Shown here: piece by piece, positions 1 to 11,350 of the stretch
Layout: every line of letters starts with the position of its first letter
How positions within the stretch are numbered: the stretch's first letter is position 1
From: Tanytarsus gracilentus
Taxonomy: Eukaryota; Arthropoda; Insecta; Diptera; Chironomidae
Length of the DNA: 64,000 bases
Assembly (NCBI GenBank): GCA_038502055.1
Contig: JAXRKN010000039.1
Span: forward strand, 2,356,001 to 2,420,000
Direction of reading: 5' to 3'
Translations under genes and position numbers: made by a program
The notes under the pieces: generated by a model
The model's input: only the letters and a program-made list of their open reading frames with translations
Told to the model about the DNA's origin: nothing
Databases searched by the model: none

Positions 1-1747
1 GTGCATTCCTCCATGATGTGAAGCGACTGCACAACTTTTGTTTGTTTTTTCTCATACTCAAGTCTCAGCCTTCGAAGTTCAATGCGACTGTCAAAATAGG
101 CAAAATCTCCATTGTCAACTCGTTTCACCTATAAAAAATCTATTTGCATTAATTTAAAGATTTCATTCATTTTAGATTCACCCCCTCCTCGTCGCTAATC
201 TCCTCCAATTTGTCGCCAATTTTATCTGCAACATCGTCATCGGAATTCTCAAAAAAGTCACGATTCTGTTTGCCCCATGTGCCACAAGTTAATCCACTGT
301 GTGCGAGCATGTCCAGTGTGTCGATTGTCACCCGAGGCTGTGGATTTGCCAAGATTGAAGTTAATGATGCCCGATAGGCTGTGACAACAAGCACACAGTA
401 AATCCACCACCAACCGGTTAAGACACGAACCGACCAGCGTTGTGGCAGCGATGGTATTGAGACCACTAAAATCATTGAATAAGAATAAATGACACAGGCA
501 GCAATGTCGTCAAAAATATCACGCTCGGCAGTTTTGTCATTTTTCATGAACATGTAGACTTTCGAGAAGAGAAAGAAAATTACAATTATGCAAAGAATCG
601 AGACCAAAATTCCAATCCACATTTCTAGTGCAAAGGGTAAAAGTAAAGTCTGCCATGAGTTGTCGGTGAGGACTTCGGGTGTGAGAAATGTGAGGCATTC
701 TATTGTGTAGGGACTGGAGAGATCCATAACTTCCAAATTATACGTCGAGTAGTAAAGATCAGCTAGAGCGAAATCAGCTTTTGCTTCATTCATTTCACCC
801 AATAAGCCGCTAAAATTCCCCATCGCAATCTCACTCCCCAATCTAACCTCAGCGCTGTCAGTCGATTCATAAAATTGCACTTTGAAGTTCATTTTATCGC
901 CAATCGCTCGAATCAAGTCAATTTCCAGCCCTGAATAAATTGCTTCGGTCTCATTCTCGCCAATTTTCATCACGGCCGGCGAGTGCGGATAGACAACGGC
1001 ACTCAATTCATTTCCATCAAGCTGTTGACTCTTGCCCTCTTCGAATAGCTGATTTTTCTTAAGAAATTGATCGGGCGGTATCCAATAATTGACGACACGT
1101 GACACGAAAACATCTCGGATGGGAATTGGATATGGAACGGTTGATAACTCATACCAGTGTCGCCGATATTCTGTTGTATCATATTTCCTAATGAAGATTA
1201 CATTAATCAAGCGTCGCCATATGTAGTGAAGGTCGGGAGCAAAGAGACGATAATCATGAAGAACTACAAACTTAGCTCGTGTGTTGAGAAGTCGATTGTT
1301 GTCGGAATAAGTGAGAAAATTTATCATCTGAATGCCGTTGGTTATGAGAATGACATAAAAATCACAATTTCTTTCCTTCATTGCCGTCAGCACGTGCAGT
1401 TTTTTCTCGTCCGTCTCTTTGTCAAATTTTTCGGCATCCTCTATGTAGAGCAAATAAATCATGCGACCGTCTAGTGATTTGATTAGAGCATCCGAATAAA
1501 TTTCTCGGTAATAAATTTTGTCCGTGATGAAGCAAGTAATTGATGTCGATGACTCTCGAAGAAGCACTTTGGCTACAAAGTTTTTCACATCATCTCGCAT
1601 GTCAGCAGTTTCAAGCTCTTCACTTATTGCTCCATATTTTCTGCTACTTTCATCATGGCTCGTTAATGAGTGAAATATTGCTGAAATTTTGTAAATCGCA
1701 AGTGAAATGAGTAAGAGAGACTTGCACATGGCTTGAGCAATTTCCAT
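1..1747 (-). CDS. Ionotropic receptor (IR family), 5' part only
   Basis: Variant ionotropic glutamate receptor, a chemo-, thermo- or hygrosensory ion channel of sensory dendrites. Exon 1 is 182-1747 and exon 2 starts at 128 and leaves the window, joined in phase 0 by a GT-AG intron (129-181). The start codon is followed by a hydrophobic signal-like stretch. Then come a divergent amino-terminal region, an S1 ligand-binding half (about residues 245-350), a first membrane span (around WIGILVSILCIIVIFFLF), a pore loop, a second span (GWWWIYCVLVV) and the SYTANLAA-like helix reading AYRASLTSILAN. Next is the start of S2 (PRVTIDTL). The remaining S2 and third span must lie beyond coordinate 1. The ending of the first exon, LTFLTPE...NSW before span 1, resembles IR21a/IR68a-type receptors, but the subfamily is not resolved. 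Confidence in the family is high. Confidence 0.9.
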
Positions 1748-2636
1748 GAACTGAATTTTATTTTATTTTATTATGCAAAAAAGTTCATGCATTGAACAAT
1801 GTGTGGGAAATTTAAAATATTTTTTAAAAAATTAATTAGAAAATTTAATTAATTATATTTGAGTACAGCAGAACTGATTAAAAAAGTTTCCATATTTCGG
1901 GAATTTCATAAATAAATTATTAAAATTTCAATTGATCTCAAAATGTCTCGTTGATAACCCAAAAACTTCAATCCAATGAACCTCATTCGTGATAGCATCA
2001 AAGTCCAATTTCAAACTGTGACTAAGCCGGCAGTTGTGCTTATTATAATTTTTTATTTTCTTCTTAATAATATCGTACGATCTAACGCGATTCTGATTGG
2101 CTGAAAATTGGCATTCTTTTAAGAAGGGGTCTGGACTGTATAGCATATCACCTTTTTCATATGATTGAAATGAGCCCTTAGATAGAACCGGCGTCTTCCT
2201 TTTGCATCTCATTCGCAGACACAAGTAAGTCCGGTTGAAACGTTACACAAGCAAAGCACATGCAATGTGACGTGGACTCAGAACATGCGCAATACACTAG
2301 AGAAATATCAGCTGTTGATTTTTTTTCATTTTCTCTCTCTCGCACGATCGGAATCTCCCTATGTAAAAAAATGAAAATAAAGTTAGTCATTTAAAATTGT
2401 GGCTTGCTGTTGTTCGCATCGCACTTCAATCCGCCAGTTCATTGTATTAATTTTCATTTGCGCTGATCTGAGTAAAAAATTATTTTGTGTGATTGTATAA
2501 GCGGGTATGTTTACATTTTGTTGTGGGGGGATTAAATTAGTTCGATCTAGAAAACACTGCATATTTTTTTTGCGACTCATATCATGTGACCGGGCATTTT
2601 AATTCTAATCGATATCTTTATTTTATTTCAGACATT
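1748..2636. other. Divergent intergenic region, IR / cytidylyltransferase 1
   Basis: It separates the IR start codon (minus) from the first coding exon of the plus-strand cytidylyltransferase. A polypyrimidine tract plus AG ends at 2631, six bases before the start codon at 2637, so a 5' untranslated exon of that gene should lie upstream in this interval. The short reading frames here have no gene-like features. Confidence 0.6.
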
Positions 2637-5600
2637 ATGACATCACGCAAGCGACCACATGATTCGACAAATGGCATCAATCATGAATTAGAAGGCATTA
2701 ATATTCGCAATGGAGACATCAGCTCAGTTCCTGACATGATTCGAAATAGGTCAAGCAGTAGTCGACCGGTAAGTTGCTTTAAATTTTTATCGTGGAATCG
2801 ATAATTGCTTGAAAATGAAGTGCTGACATTTTTCTCACCGGCTTTTTAATATTTAAATGACAAATAATCGATGAACGGTTTATATATATTTAAAGAGTGA
2901 CTGATGTCATTCTGTTTCTTGTTTCTGAACTCTTCTTTTTGAATGTTTAATGACCTACAAATAAAATTTATTTTTTTAAAAGGGCTAAGAGAAAAAAAAT
3001 TGAAGCTATTTATTAAATATATACTAAGATATATTAGTAACTTATAATAGATTGTCAGCAAAAATTGCAAAAATATTAATAAATCCGAGCGTGTATAAAT
3101 GTTTATGTAAATTCAATTCTATTCCACCTACTTCCTCGCATTTCGAACACAATAGCGTTTTCAATTTCAAAAATTACATCATATGAATTCAATTTATTAT
3201 CAATGAATTTTAAATCGTATGACTTAGTTCAAGTTTGAAACCGATTGATCGATCGTTAAACCCACATGAACTATACAGTTTTTATGAAGCTGATATTAAA
3301 ATATTTACTAAGATTTTTCTCTCGCTACTCAATTGATGCGATGCAGCAAAAAATTTATTTCTTTTATGCCATTAATTTGATGAGTTTATAAAACACTTTG
3401 GCGACAGAATGTCTGAATTAGAAATAATTGATTTTCTTGAGAAAAGCTTTTCACATTTAAAATTTCTATTTGAAAATGATACGATAATTAATTCAACACT
3501 TAATTAGTTTTCTTATAAACTGAGTTTGATTCATTTCGAATTGAATTATAAAAATTAAATTGAAATTAATTTTTTTATTTTTTTCTAAAAATTATATTTT
3601 TGACGTTTCAACTTCTGATCCTGCTGTGTAATTTTAAAACAACATTTTTAATGCCATAAATTAAACGTGCTTAAAAGTGTTCAACAATTAAGATAATTTA
3701 ATGTAAGCACGCACTTGAGATGAATAATTTTAATACGATGATTAAGCTTATGAGTTTGGAGTACATAGGAGCGCCTATCGTGACGTCAAAGATTGGACTT
3801 TGCACCCATTCAGCTGTTCCGTGCTCAGACTGAGAGTAATACAAAATTTATTTCTCTCTCACGAAAAAAAAATATCCAACGTGGAATTTTTTCTTCAGTA
3901 GTTTTTCAAAAATCGTTGAATACACAACTCACCGCCAAATAGCTTTTAAATTATAACTTCAATAATTTTTTTATGAAATTGTGTGAGTTTTTTGTGAAAG
4001 TGAAATTTCTATCATTGCGATATGGCACCAAATACAATTCCAATTATTTCGTTCACTGAAGTTCCACTTCCTAAAAATGCGGTTAGTGAAATTCGAGAAA
4101 TTTATGAATTTTAAAAGAAAGTGATTTAAAATCGAGGGATGGAAATTTTTTATAATTTATTAAAATTTATAAATTATCATTTAAAAAGGTAGTGAAAAAA
4201 AAATATAAATTTAATTTTTAAGCATCGTCTTTTTTTTTCTTTGCCATCATCATTATTTCTTCTCGAAACTTCCATAAGTCCGGCATACAATTAAATTAAA
4301 GCTTATTTAAAAATTGCAAGTCAACCATAAAGGCATACAGCAAGCAATTATCACCTTGAACCAACTTGCTGAAAGTCTCTCAAACTGAAGTTCTTAAACT
4401 TGATCTAAATTCACACTTATCTCACATATTTTTCCTTGAAATCGTTCGATTACATCATTTTCGCGCACTCTAGTGGCTTCTTTAATGATGAGGAAAATAA
4501 ATTTTTCCACTTGCGTCACGCTTTTTTTCGTCGACCACAATAATGAGAGATTTGATCACTCTTAAAAAATTTATTTTACATTTTTGCTGCTTTAAATTAA
4601 TTAACTTCCATTTACCTTTGAACTTAATGAAATTAAAGCATTTAATTGCAATTCCCTTGATTTATTTTTTGTGCAATCATCAAAGCATTTTAATTGATTT
4701 TAATTTATATTTTAGACACTATGCAAACCAGCTCCATACTCGACAGATCCTGATGCAATTGCCGAATGGGAAGCATGTGATTATAAGCAAAAAATCACAG
4801 TTGAAATGGGCCAGAATGGCACAGCACCTCGAAAAATTCGCATCTATACGGATGGAATTTATGATTTATTTCATCAAGGACACGCTCGACAAATGATGCA
4901 AGCGAAAAACATCTTTCCCAATTCCCAGGTATATCTCATTATTGGAGCTTGCAGTGACGAGCTTACACACTCTCTCAAGGGACGAACAGTAATGACCGAC
5001 TGTGAACGTTATGAGGCCATCAGACATTGCCGCTATGTTGATGAAATTATTCGAGATGCTCCATGGCAAATTACCGATGAGTTTATGAGAAAGCATAAAA
5101 TTGATTTCGTTGCACAGGACTCGACACCATATGTGAGTGAGGATTGCGATGATTTATATAAAGAGATCAAAGAGAAAGGACTGTTTGTGGCTACGAAAAG
5201 AACTGAAGGCGTTTCGACGAGTGAACTCGTTGCTCGAATTGTAAAAGACTACGACATGTATGTGAGACGAAATTTACAGCGTGGCTACACAGCAAAGGAG
5301 TTAAATGTGTCATTCCTAAATGAAAAGAAATTCCGATTGCAAAATAAAATCGATGAGATGAAGAACAAGGGCAAAAAAGTGATTGACGATGTTAAGGGCG
5401 ATTTTATTCAGAAATGGGAGGAAAAATCAAATGATTTTATTCGTGCGTTCCTTATGCTCTTCGATCGCGATAACCTCAGTCAAATATTCAACAAGTCGAA
5501 GGGAAGAATTAAGGATGCTTTACATAAGCGCAGTCCAAGCAGCACACCATCAAATTCGGAGGAAGATGAAAGCAATGACGAATCAAGCAATAAACGCGAT

Positions 5601-5741
5601 TCACCGCCTGCAAAACGTCTGCAACGTGAATCGCTGACACTCTCGTTAACATCGGACGATGAGGATGAAGAATTTTTATCGCCAACCGCAACGGGTTTTC
5701 CCTCATTCAGCTTCACAAGTCCGATACGCGAAGAGCATTAA
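2637..5741 (+). CDS. Pcyt1: CTP:phosphocholine cytidylyltransferase, copy 1
   Basis: Rate-limiting enzyme of phosphatidylcholine synthesis (CTP + phosphocholine to CDP-choline). The catalytic exon is 4716-5741. It begins TLCKPAPYSTDPDA and holds the nucleotidyltransferase signature HQGH (4873-4884) and the RTEGVSTS motif. A long charged amphipathic helix (membrane-sensing domain M, about 5260-5480) and a Ser/acidic tail follow. Two alternative first coding exons both end in phase 0 and fit this exon: 1A at 2637-2768, starting MTSRKRPHD with a basic patch that could be a nuclear signal, and 1B at 4022-4081, starting MAPNTIPII without one. Choice of first exon may therefore set nuclear versus cytoplasmic location; that is inference. 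Drosophila also has two adjacent genes of this family (Pcyt1 and Pcyt2, formerly Cct1 and Cct2). The partner copy is convergent at 6465-7752. Confidence 0.93.
2769..4715 (+). other. Introns of cytidylyltransferase copy 1, with internal exon 1B
   Basis: About 1.9 kb of AT-rich intron surrounds alternative exon 1B (4022-4081, donor GT at 4083). Sequence just before exon 1B probably holds a second promoter. The 117-codon frame at 4543-4896 is not a separate gene: it runs from intron into the wrong frame of the catalytic exon. Confidence 0.6.
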
Positions 5742-6464
5742 GAAGTATTTTCCTTAGTTTGATTAACATTACTTTTATGTAACCGAAGGGAATTATTTTC
5801 TATTTATTGTAATTTTCATGAGCAAGATGAGCTAATTAAAAGTTATTGAATTATATAAAAGTGACCTCATACTTGTTGATTAGTCATCCGCTGCTTCCTC
5901 GAATTTTTCAAAATTGTAAGACACTTTCAAGTGACGAACACCCAATTTTTTTATATAACTTTCAATCAAGAGTGTTCATCGCTTGAAATCATCATTGGAT
6001 CTATCTCCACTCTCTTTTGAAGCTTAAAATATCACGCTTAACTTTAAGTTCGAAACACCCAAAAAATTATTTAGTTTTGTAGCCGTTAAGTAAACTTGCT
6101 CTATATATTTTTGCAAGCTCATAATCAAGTAGCGAAAGATTTCGTCAAAGAAAATGATGCCACAAAAGAGCTTTGTGGCCTATCATTTGAATAATTGGAA
6201 TAAATCGAATTGAACTCTGAAAAAGATGCTTTATAAAAGAGAAATTTGTAGATGAAAAAAAATGTTGATTGGTTAAATTAGAGAAAATAAAAATTGAATT
6301 ATTTATTGAAAAAGAAAATTTATTGATTTTTATAATTTCTAGAAAACAATTATTTTTTTGAATGCCAATTTCAATTTTTTAAACTCTTTTTTTTTCAGCA
6401 ACAACTATCACAGCAGATCTCAAAAAGGCCTCACGTCTATATGAATAAGTAGTAAAATTAACAA
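5742..6464. other. Convergent 3' region between the two cytidylyltransferase genes
   Basis: This 0.7 kb between the two stop codons is very AT-rich and holds the 3' ends of both genes. No further gene or structured element was recognised. Confidence 0.6.
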
Positions 6465-7752
6465 TTAAAGCCGATTTGAGGATTGTGTGAATGTTGGGAG
6501 TGTGATTGATGGAAAGCCCGAAGTAATGTTTAAATCTTCCTCCTCCTCTTCGTCGGAAGAAAAGTTAAATTTGGATTTCTTTGTAGGCGGTGCCAAGTCA
6601 GTCTCGTCAGCATTTTTAGGATGGAGGCTTATCGCTTCACGAATGCCCCCCTTTAGTTGCGACCAATTATCTCGATTACGACCAAACAATTGAAGAAAAG
6701 CGCGCATTAATTCATTTGATTTCGCTTCCCACTTTTGTCTGATGTCACCCTTTACTTTTCTGCCTTTCTGCTTAATTTGATCGATCTTATTTTGCAGCAG
6801 AAATTTCTTTTCGTTCAGGAATGACACATTTAGTTCCTTTGCTGTGTAGCCACGTTCGAGGTTTCGTCTCACATACATGTCGTAGTCTTTTACAATTCGA
6901 GCAACGAGATCAGACGTCGAAACGCCTTCAGTTCTTTTCGTAGCCACAAATAGTCCTTTCTCTTTAATCTCTTTGTATAAGTCGTCGGTCTCTTTTGTGA
7001 CATAGGGCGTCGAATCCTGTGCAACAAAATCGATCTTGTGCTTTGCCAAAAACTCATCGGTAATTTTCCAAGGCGCCTCACGTATAATTTCATCAACATA
7101 ACGGCAATGTCTAATGGCCTCATAACGTTCACAGTCGGTCATTACTGTCCGACCTTTCATAGAATGTGTGACGTCGTCACTGCAAGCTCCAATAATGAGA
7201 TATACCTGGCAATTGGGAAAGATGTTTTTGGCTTGCATCATTTGTCGAGCGTGTCCTTGATGAAATAAATCATAAATTCCATCCGTATAGATGCGAATTT
7301 TTCGAGGTGCTGTGCCATTCTGACCCATTTCAACTGTGATTTTTTGCTTATAATCACATGCTTCCCATTCGGCAATTGCATCAGGATCTGTCGAGTATGG
7401 AGCTGGTTTGCATAGTGTCTGTTAATTAAATTAATTAATTAAAACATTGATTCTAATAAATTTAAAACGTCAACATGACTTCTGAGCTTTGAAACTTATG
7501 AGATATTTTTGTGAAAAAAAATAATTAATTCGCAAATTAGTGACGTAAACATTAAAAACAAAATATTTATCATTTATAGCCTAAATTCCTCTCGTAGTTT
7601 CGTAGAAAAAAATATTCCCGCTTTAGCTTTCACGCCTTTCTTTCTTTTTTTCACTAAATGTATGTCACGAGAGTACTTACAGAATTATTTTGAGCAACTT
7701 TTAAGCTGCAATTAATAGTCGGTACAAGGGAGAAATTATTTTTCGGAGCCAT
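6465..7752 (-). CDS. Pcyt2: CTP:phosphocholine cytidylyltransferase, copy 2
   Basis: Second enzyme of the same family, in opposite orientation to copy 1. Exon 1 is 7681-7752 (24 codons, starting MAPKNNFSL, homologous to exon 1B of the other copy), and the catalytic exon is 6465-7418, joined in phase 0. HQGH, RTEGVSTS and the amphipathic helix are all present; the acidic tail is shorter. No exon with a basic MTSRKR-type start was seen, so this copy may be non-nuclear, as one of the Drosophila pair is reported to be. The first 250 or so bases of the catalytic exon differ from copy 1 at only three positions, while introns and the later exon differ much more. The symbol follows the Drosophila naming of the adjacent pair; orthology of this particular copy is not proven. 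Confidence 0.92.
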
Positions 7753-9379
7753 TTTAATGAATTTAAATTGTCAAGTTCGTTGTGTTTGATAAGCGAAAAG
7801 TTGAGTCAACAGTTTTCAATCTGATCACATTGAATTTCGCCAGTAAACTGATTATTATATATTTTGCGCCACGATTATAGTTTGACAAGACTTTCTTCGA
7901 ACAAACTCGATCGCTTACTGAGTATTGAGCTTCTTCCATTTAATTCTCTCAATTTTTTGCTCTCACTCTCAATTTTTCCTTATATACCTGCTTATATACT
8001 AAATATTATGTATAAAAATATTTTTTTTTGAGAATTAATTTTTTTTGTGGTATCGGCAGGTTAAAAAAAAGTGTAACGTAATATAATATCGTATGACTTT
8101 GAGATTATATACGACTTTTGTGTATTTTTTGGCACTTCCCATGAGGTGATAATTTTTCGGTGAATTTTTTTATTGACCTTGATTTAATTTGTCGTCTTAT
8201 GATAAAAACCGGTATCAATTTGAAAACAATTATCAGTTCAATGAAACAAGCCCTCGAGAGAGAGAGAAAAGAGACCCACCCTGACGTTTAATGCAGAAAT
8301 TTATTTTTACAGTTAGGAATTTTTTGAGCATATCTCATAATTCAATTTGCAGGAAAATTTTCTCGATCATCATTAAGGAATTTATTTTGCGCTATGTCAA
8401 GAGAGAGAATTAATAATTAAATTCCACGAGTTTGTCATGCCGGTTGAGAGTCGTGGAATTAATTAGCATATTCTTATTTCTTTACCTTCTGTGGAAATAC
8501 TTATCACAGACCTGTCTCTACGATAATGAATAGTGACCATGACAGATTTTTAAGAATTTTAAAAAAATATTTTTTTTAAAAAATATATATATTACGATAA
8601 TTAAGGATATCAATAGTTTTAATCAATTAGTTCTCATGTGATGACAATTTAATTATTTTATGTAACACTCAAGTGCTATGAGTAATTAACACACGTTCAT
8701 TTTAACGAAATAAAAGTGCGTTATCAATTGCAAAATTTCACTGATAAAAAACGCCTCATTTAATTTAAAGTCATAAGACACACAAATGCACGATGATGAT
8801 GATGATCACCCGTGCTTGATAAAGTTTATTTTTATCTCACCAATTAATAGTGCACAATTTAAATATAAAAAAGTCAAGTGCACGTTTTAAATCGCATGCA
8901 CATAGTTTAATTTTAAATCATTATATCTTTACCGGTTTATTATTAAGAGTACATAGGAAGGAATTCTTGGCAATCAGGTGATAAGAATTTGGGACATTCT
9001 TAATGGATTCAGTCTTAGCATGATCATAAGGTCTTTTGAGTGAAATCTCCATCCGGCTGGACTTTAATTGTCGAATTTCACCGAGATTAAGTTTCAATAA
9101 AATAGCTTGATAATATTTTTTTCTTTCACGTGTTCAACACATCTAGACGCGAACGAATTAACTCACAAACTGAGAACTCTTCCTCTCAATTATTTCAGCT
9201 GTACTGAAAAATATTCTCGTTAAAATAAATAAATTTAATTCGGGAAAAATGCCGAAGTATTATCAGTCACTCGTGCGATTCACTTAAATTCTCTCGCTCA
9301 CTATATCGAAAGGCACACACGAGTTAAATTGACGACACGTAACACTGAAATAATGCCGATATTGAAACAGATCAATTTG
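7753..9379. other. Intergenic, no gene seen
   Basis: Upstream of cytidylyltransferase copy 2 (minus) and beyond the 3' end of the snoRNA host chain. It is AT-rich with a short GAT run near 8797-8813. A possible poly(A) signal for the minus-strand host transcript lies at 9393-9398 (TTTATT on the plus strand). Nothing else was recognised. Confidence 0.5.
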
Positions 9380-9527
9380 TTTTCCAACATTCTTTATTTT
9401 TTTTGAAATTCTTGCTATACATTTGGGTGTTGTGAATATTTAAGCGAAGATTCTGAAATGAATAAGAAATTGATTGTGAGAAAACTGACATTTTCTTAAA
9501 TAATTTTGTGTAATATTTCTTGAGTAA

Positions 9528-9614
9528 TCAGTAAAGAGTTATCAACATTTGTTTATAAATATATATTTGGGTTCGATTTTCAGAAGAGGGAGCTCGAGTA
9601 GAGCTATTCATCAT
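9528..9614 (-). ncRNA. C/D-box snoRNA candidate 9 (target unknown)
   Basis: Minus-strand C box ATGATGA at 9608-9614, an internal CTGA (possible D') at 9580-9583 and a final CTGA at 9528-9531, 74 nt before the inferred 3' splice site. I recognise no rRNA match for either guide. This is the weakest of the nine and rests mainly on box spacing and position in the intron. Confidence 0.5.
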
Positions 9615-9761
9615 TTAAAATTACTCGGAATAAACTTTTAAGTGTTTTAAAATAATTACCTCGGAGAAAGATGAAATGTTCATTTGGAGAATCTGAAAGT
9701 GAAATTTTTTTATTAACAATTGCTCCATATTATAAATAATATAAAAGTTTGAAAACAGTTC

Positions 9762-9840
9762 TCAGATAGGAGCGAAAGACATTATTAAACATAGTTTCGT
9801 ATTATGATCATGGTAAATCAGATGAACTATGCATCATCAT
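9762..9840 (-). ncRNA. C/D-box snoRNA, SNORD80-like
   Basis: All four boxes are canonical on the minus strand: C ATGATGA (9834-9840), D' CTGA (9818-9821), C' ATGATCA (9805-9811), D CTGA (9762-9765). The D guide pairs with the conserved 28S segment ATAGGGGCGAAAGAC over 15 nt with one G-U, and the D' guide pairs with 28S TGAACTATGC. Both guides closely resemble human SNORD80 (U80), which directs 28S Gm1612 and Am1521 and lies in GAS5. The fifth base upstream of each D box falls on a G and an A at the expected places. Confidence is high. Confidence 0.9.
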
Positions 9841-10013
9841 TGAAGTGAACTTGTTTTCTCAGTTTTTTTATAACGAGTCTTACCTCAAGTAATTGTGCAG
9901 CCTCTTGGTTATTCAGAAACGCTTGATAACTCTGCCATTATTTTCAACTGAAATGAAAGTGAAATTTGTGAGTATTTTTTTAAAAATAATAAAATTTATA
10001 ATCATTAAAATTT

Positions 10014-10076
10014 TCAGGAAAAGACTAAATTTGAATCAAAGTATAATCATGTGAACTATGCTTTGGAAATCATCAC
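10014..10076 (-). ncRNA. C/D-box snoRNA, SNORD77/80-like
   Basis: C box GTGATGA at 10070-10076 and D box CTGA at 10014-10017 on the minus strand. An internal guide pairs perfectly over 11 nt with 28S GTGAACTATGC, the same target as the neighbouring SNORD80-like RNA; its D' box is degenerate (ATGA). The D guide can pair with 28S GAAAGACTAA over 10 nt with one G-U, a site just downstream of the other RNA's D target. It looks like a diverged duplicate of that snoRNA. Confidence 0.82.
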
Positions 10077-10226
10077 AAGTGAAAAAAGGCCGAAAATTAT
10101 TTTTATTTTTACCTGATTTATGAAATTACACGTACTTCAGGCAGCAAGATGATCTGTAAAGGTAAAAAATTTAACATTAGCTTTCAGATAAAAATTCAAC
10201 TTTGTATGTATTAGTTTATTTTTTTT

Positions 10227-10299
10227 TCAGAATCCTTTTGGCTAAAGAAATACGTTTTGAAATCATGGTTTTCATACAAGCAAGCGTTGTGGTCATCAT
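10227..10299 (-). ncRNA. C/D-box snoRNA candidate (orphan guide, copy A)
   Basis: C box ATGATGA at 10293-10299, a C'-like ATGATTT, and D box CTGA at 10227-10230, 72 nt before the 3' splice site. The guide next to the D box contains TAGCCAAAAGGAT, which recurs in the snoRNA of the next intron upstream (10469-10552). I recognise no rRNA or snRNA target. Confidence 0.75.
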
Positions 10300-10468
10300 T
10301 AAGAAAATTAAATGTTTAAATTGGAAATTTTCTTACCTTTGCAAAGCTTTGACAGAATTCGCCTTCACTTTCAAATTATCAATTAAAGGGTGTTTTTGAT
10401 CTGTAAAAGATAAAATTTTTATTAATTACAAGCAAAACTAAAACGGAGAAGATTTAATGATATTTTAA

Positions 10469-10552
10469 TCAGTATCCTTTTGGCTATAATTAAATGGGGT
10501 TTGTCACCATTGTAATATTATTTTAATATCGTGAGATTAAAAATATCATCAT
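10469..10552 (-). ncRNA. C/D-box snoRNA candidate (orphan guide, copy B)
   Basis: C box ATGATGA at 10546-10552 and D box CTGA at 10469-10472, 67 nt before the 3' splice site. It shares the 13-nt D-proximal guide TAGCCAAAAGGAT with the snoRNA at 10227-10299 while the rest differs, so the two are probably duplicates under selection for one target. The target was not recognised. Confidence 0.72.
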
Positions 10553-10706
10553 TGATAGCTAATTGAAAAGTTTTGAAATTTCAATAATTACCTTAATTGA
10601 GTCGATTTGTATTCATAATTTTAACAGCACTTCGTCACATCTGAAAATTAATAATACTTTTAGTAAACAAGTAACAAATATTTGGAAATTATTTAAAACA
10701 ATAATC

Positions 10707-10765
10707 TCAGTTTCGAACGCTCTACATTATATATTAAGACCGCCCGTTCGTTAAATTATCATCAT
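10707..10765 (-). ncRNA. C/D-box snoRNA, SNORD43-like, copy 2
   Basis: C box ATGATGA at 10759-10765, D box CTGA at 10707-10710, 59 nt from C to D. The body is almost identical to the copy at 10919-10977. The D' guide ACGGGCGGT pairs with 18S ACCGCCCGT just before a D'-like CTTA. The fifth paired base is the C equivalent to human 18S Cm1703, the SNORD43 target (yeast snR70). The D guide (GAGCGTTCGAAA) has no target I recognise. Confidence 0.82.
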
Positions 10766-10918
10766 AGGAATTTAATTAAACAAACAATATAAATATTTCT
10801 TACCTATATTTACTGCTAATTCTCACAATCAGATGGATCTTGATTTTGTTTTCCCTAAAAATGAAAATCATTAGTTTTTGAGTAAAAGAAAATGCTCAAC
10901 GATGATAAAACAATAATC

Positions 10919-10977
10919 TCAGTTTCGAACGCTCTACATTATATATTAAGACCGCCCGTTCGTAAATGTATCATCAT
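10919..10977 (-). ncRNA. C/D-box snoRNA, SNORD43-like, copy 1
   Basis: C box at 10971-10977 and D box at 10919-10922. It is nearly identical to the next downstream intron's snoRNA across the whole body (about 60 nt), while the surrounding introns differ. The same 9-nt 18S complementarity and the same predicted methylated C apply. Near identity of the D guide in both copies argues that this guide also has a job. Confidence 0.83.
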
Positions 10978-11135
10978 AGGACTTGTAATTTTAACATTAT
11001 TTAATTATACTTACAATTTAATGGCATCAAAGTTCCTTGCAAGAATCAAATTACAATTAGTCAACTGCAAGTTACAAAAATATCGTAATTAGAACTTGTT
11101 TTAAAAAATTACAAATTAAATTTTAATTAATTGCT

Positions 11136-11194
11136 TCAGCTGGCCGTTCTTATGAAATCTTCAAATAAATTCGGTTAAAAAGAACATTCATCAT
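11136..11194 (-). ncRNA. C/D-box snoRNA guiding 18S near TGGCCGTTCTTA
   Basis: C box ATGATGA at 11188-11194 and D box CTGA at 11136-11139, 70 nt before the 3' splice site. The D guide pairs over 12 nt with the conserved 18S segment TGGCCGTTCTTA. By the plus-five rule the target is the first C after GG. This 18S neighbourhood carries a known methylation in human and yeast (SNORD32, snR40), but orthology to those RNAs was not established. Confidence 0.82.
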
Positions 11195-11350
11195 CGTAAT
11201 TGGCAATTATTGAAGTTGTTATTATTTTATACTTACTTGTTGATTTGTATTCCAAAGAGTTGATTGCAGCTTGATTCATCTGGAAAAGAAAAATGCAATT
11301 AATTTAAATTTCTCGCAACAAAGTTTCGCAATCTTAAGCAAGAAATGTGG

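Noticed and set aside
1928..2580. Three overlapping short minus-strand frames upstream of cytidylyltransferase 1
   Set aside because: Overlapping frames with atypical composition and no splice support; the region better fits 5' untranslated sequence and promoter.
10696..10981. Duplicated segment of about 70 bp first taken for a transposon footprint or tandem repeat
   Set aside because: Each copy has C and D boxes, rRNA complementarity and a fixed place in its intron, so these are duplicated snoRNAs.
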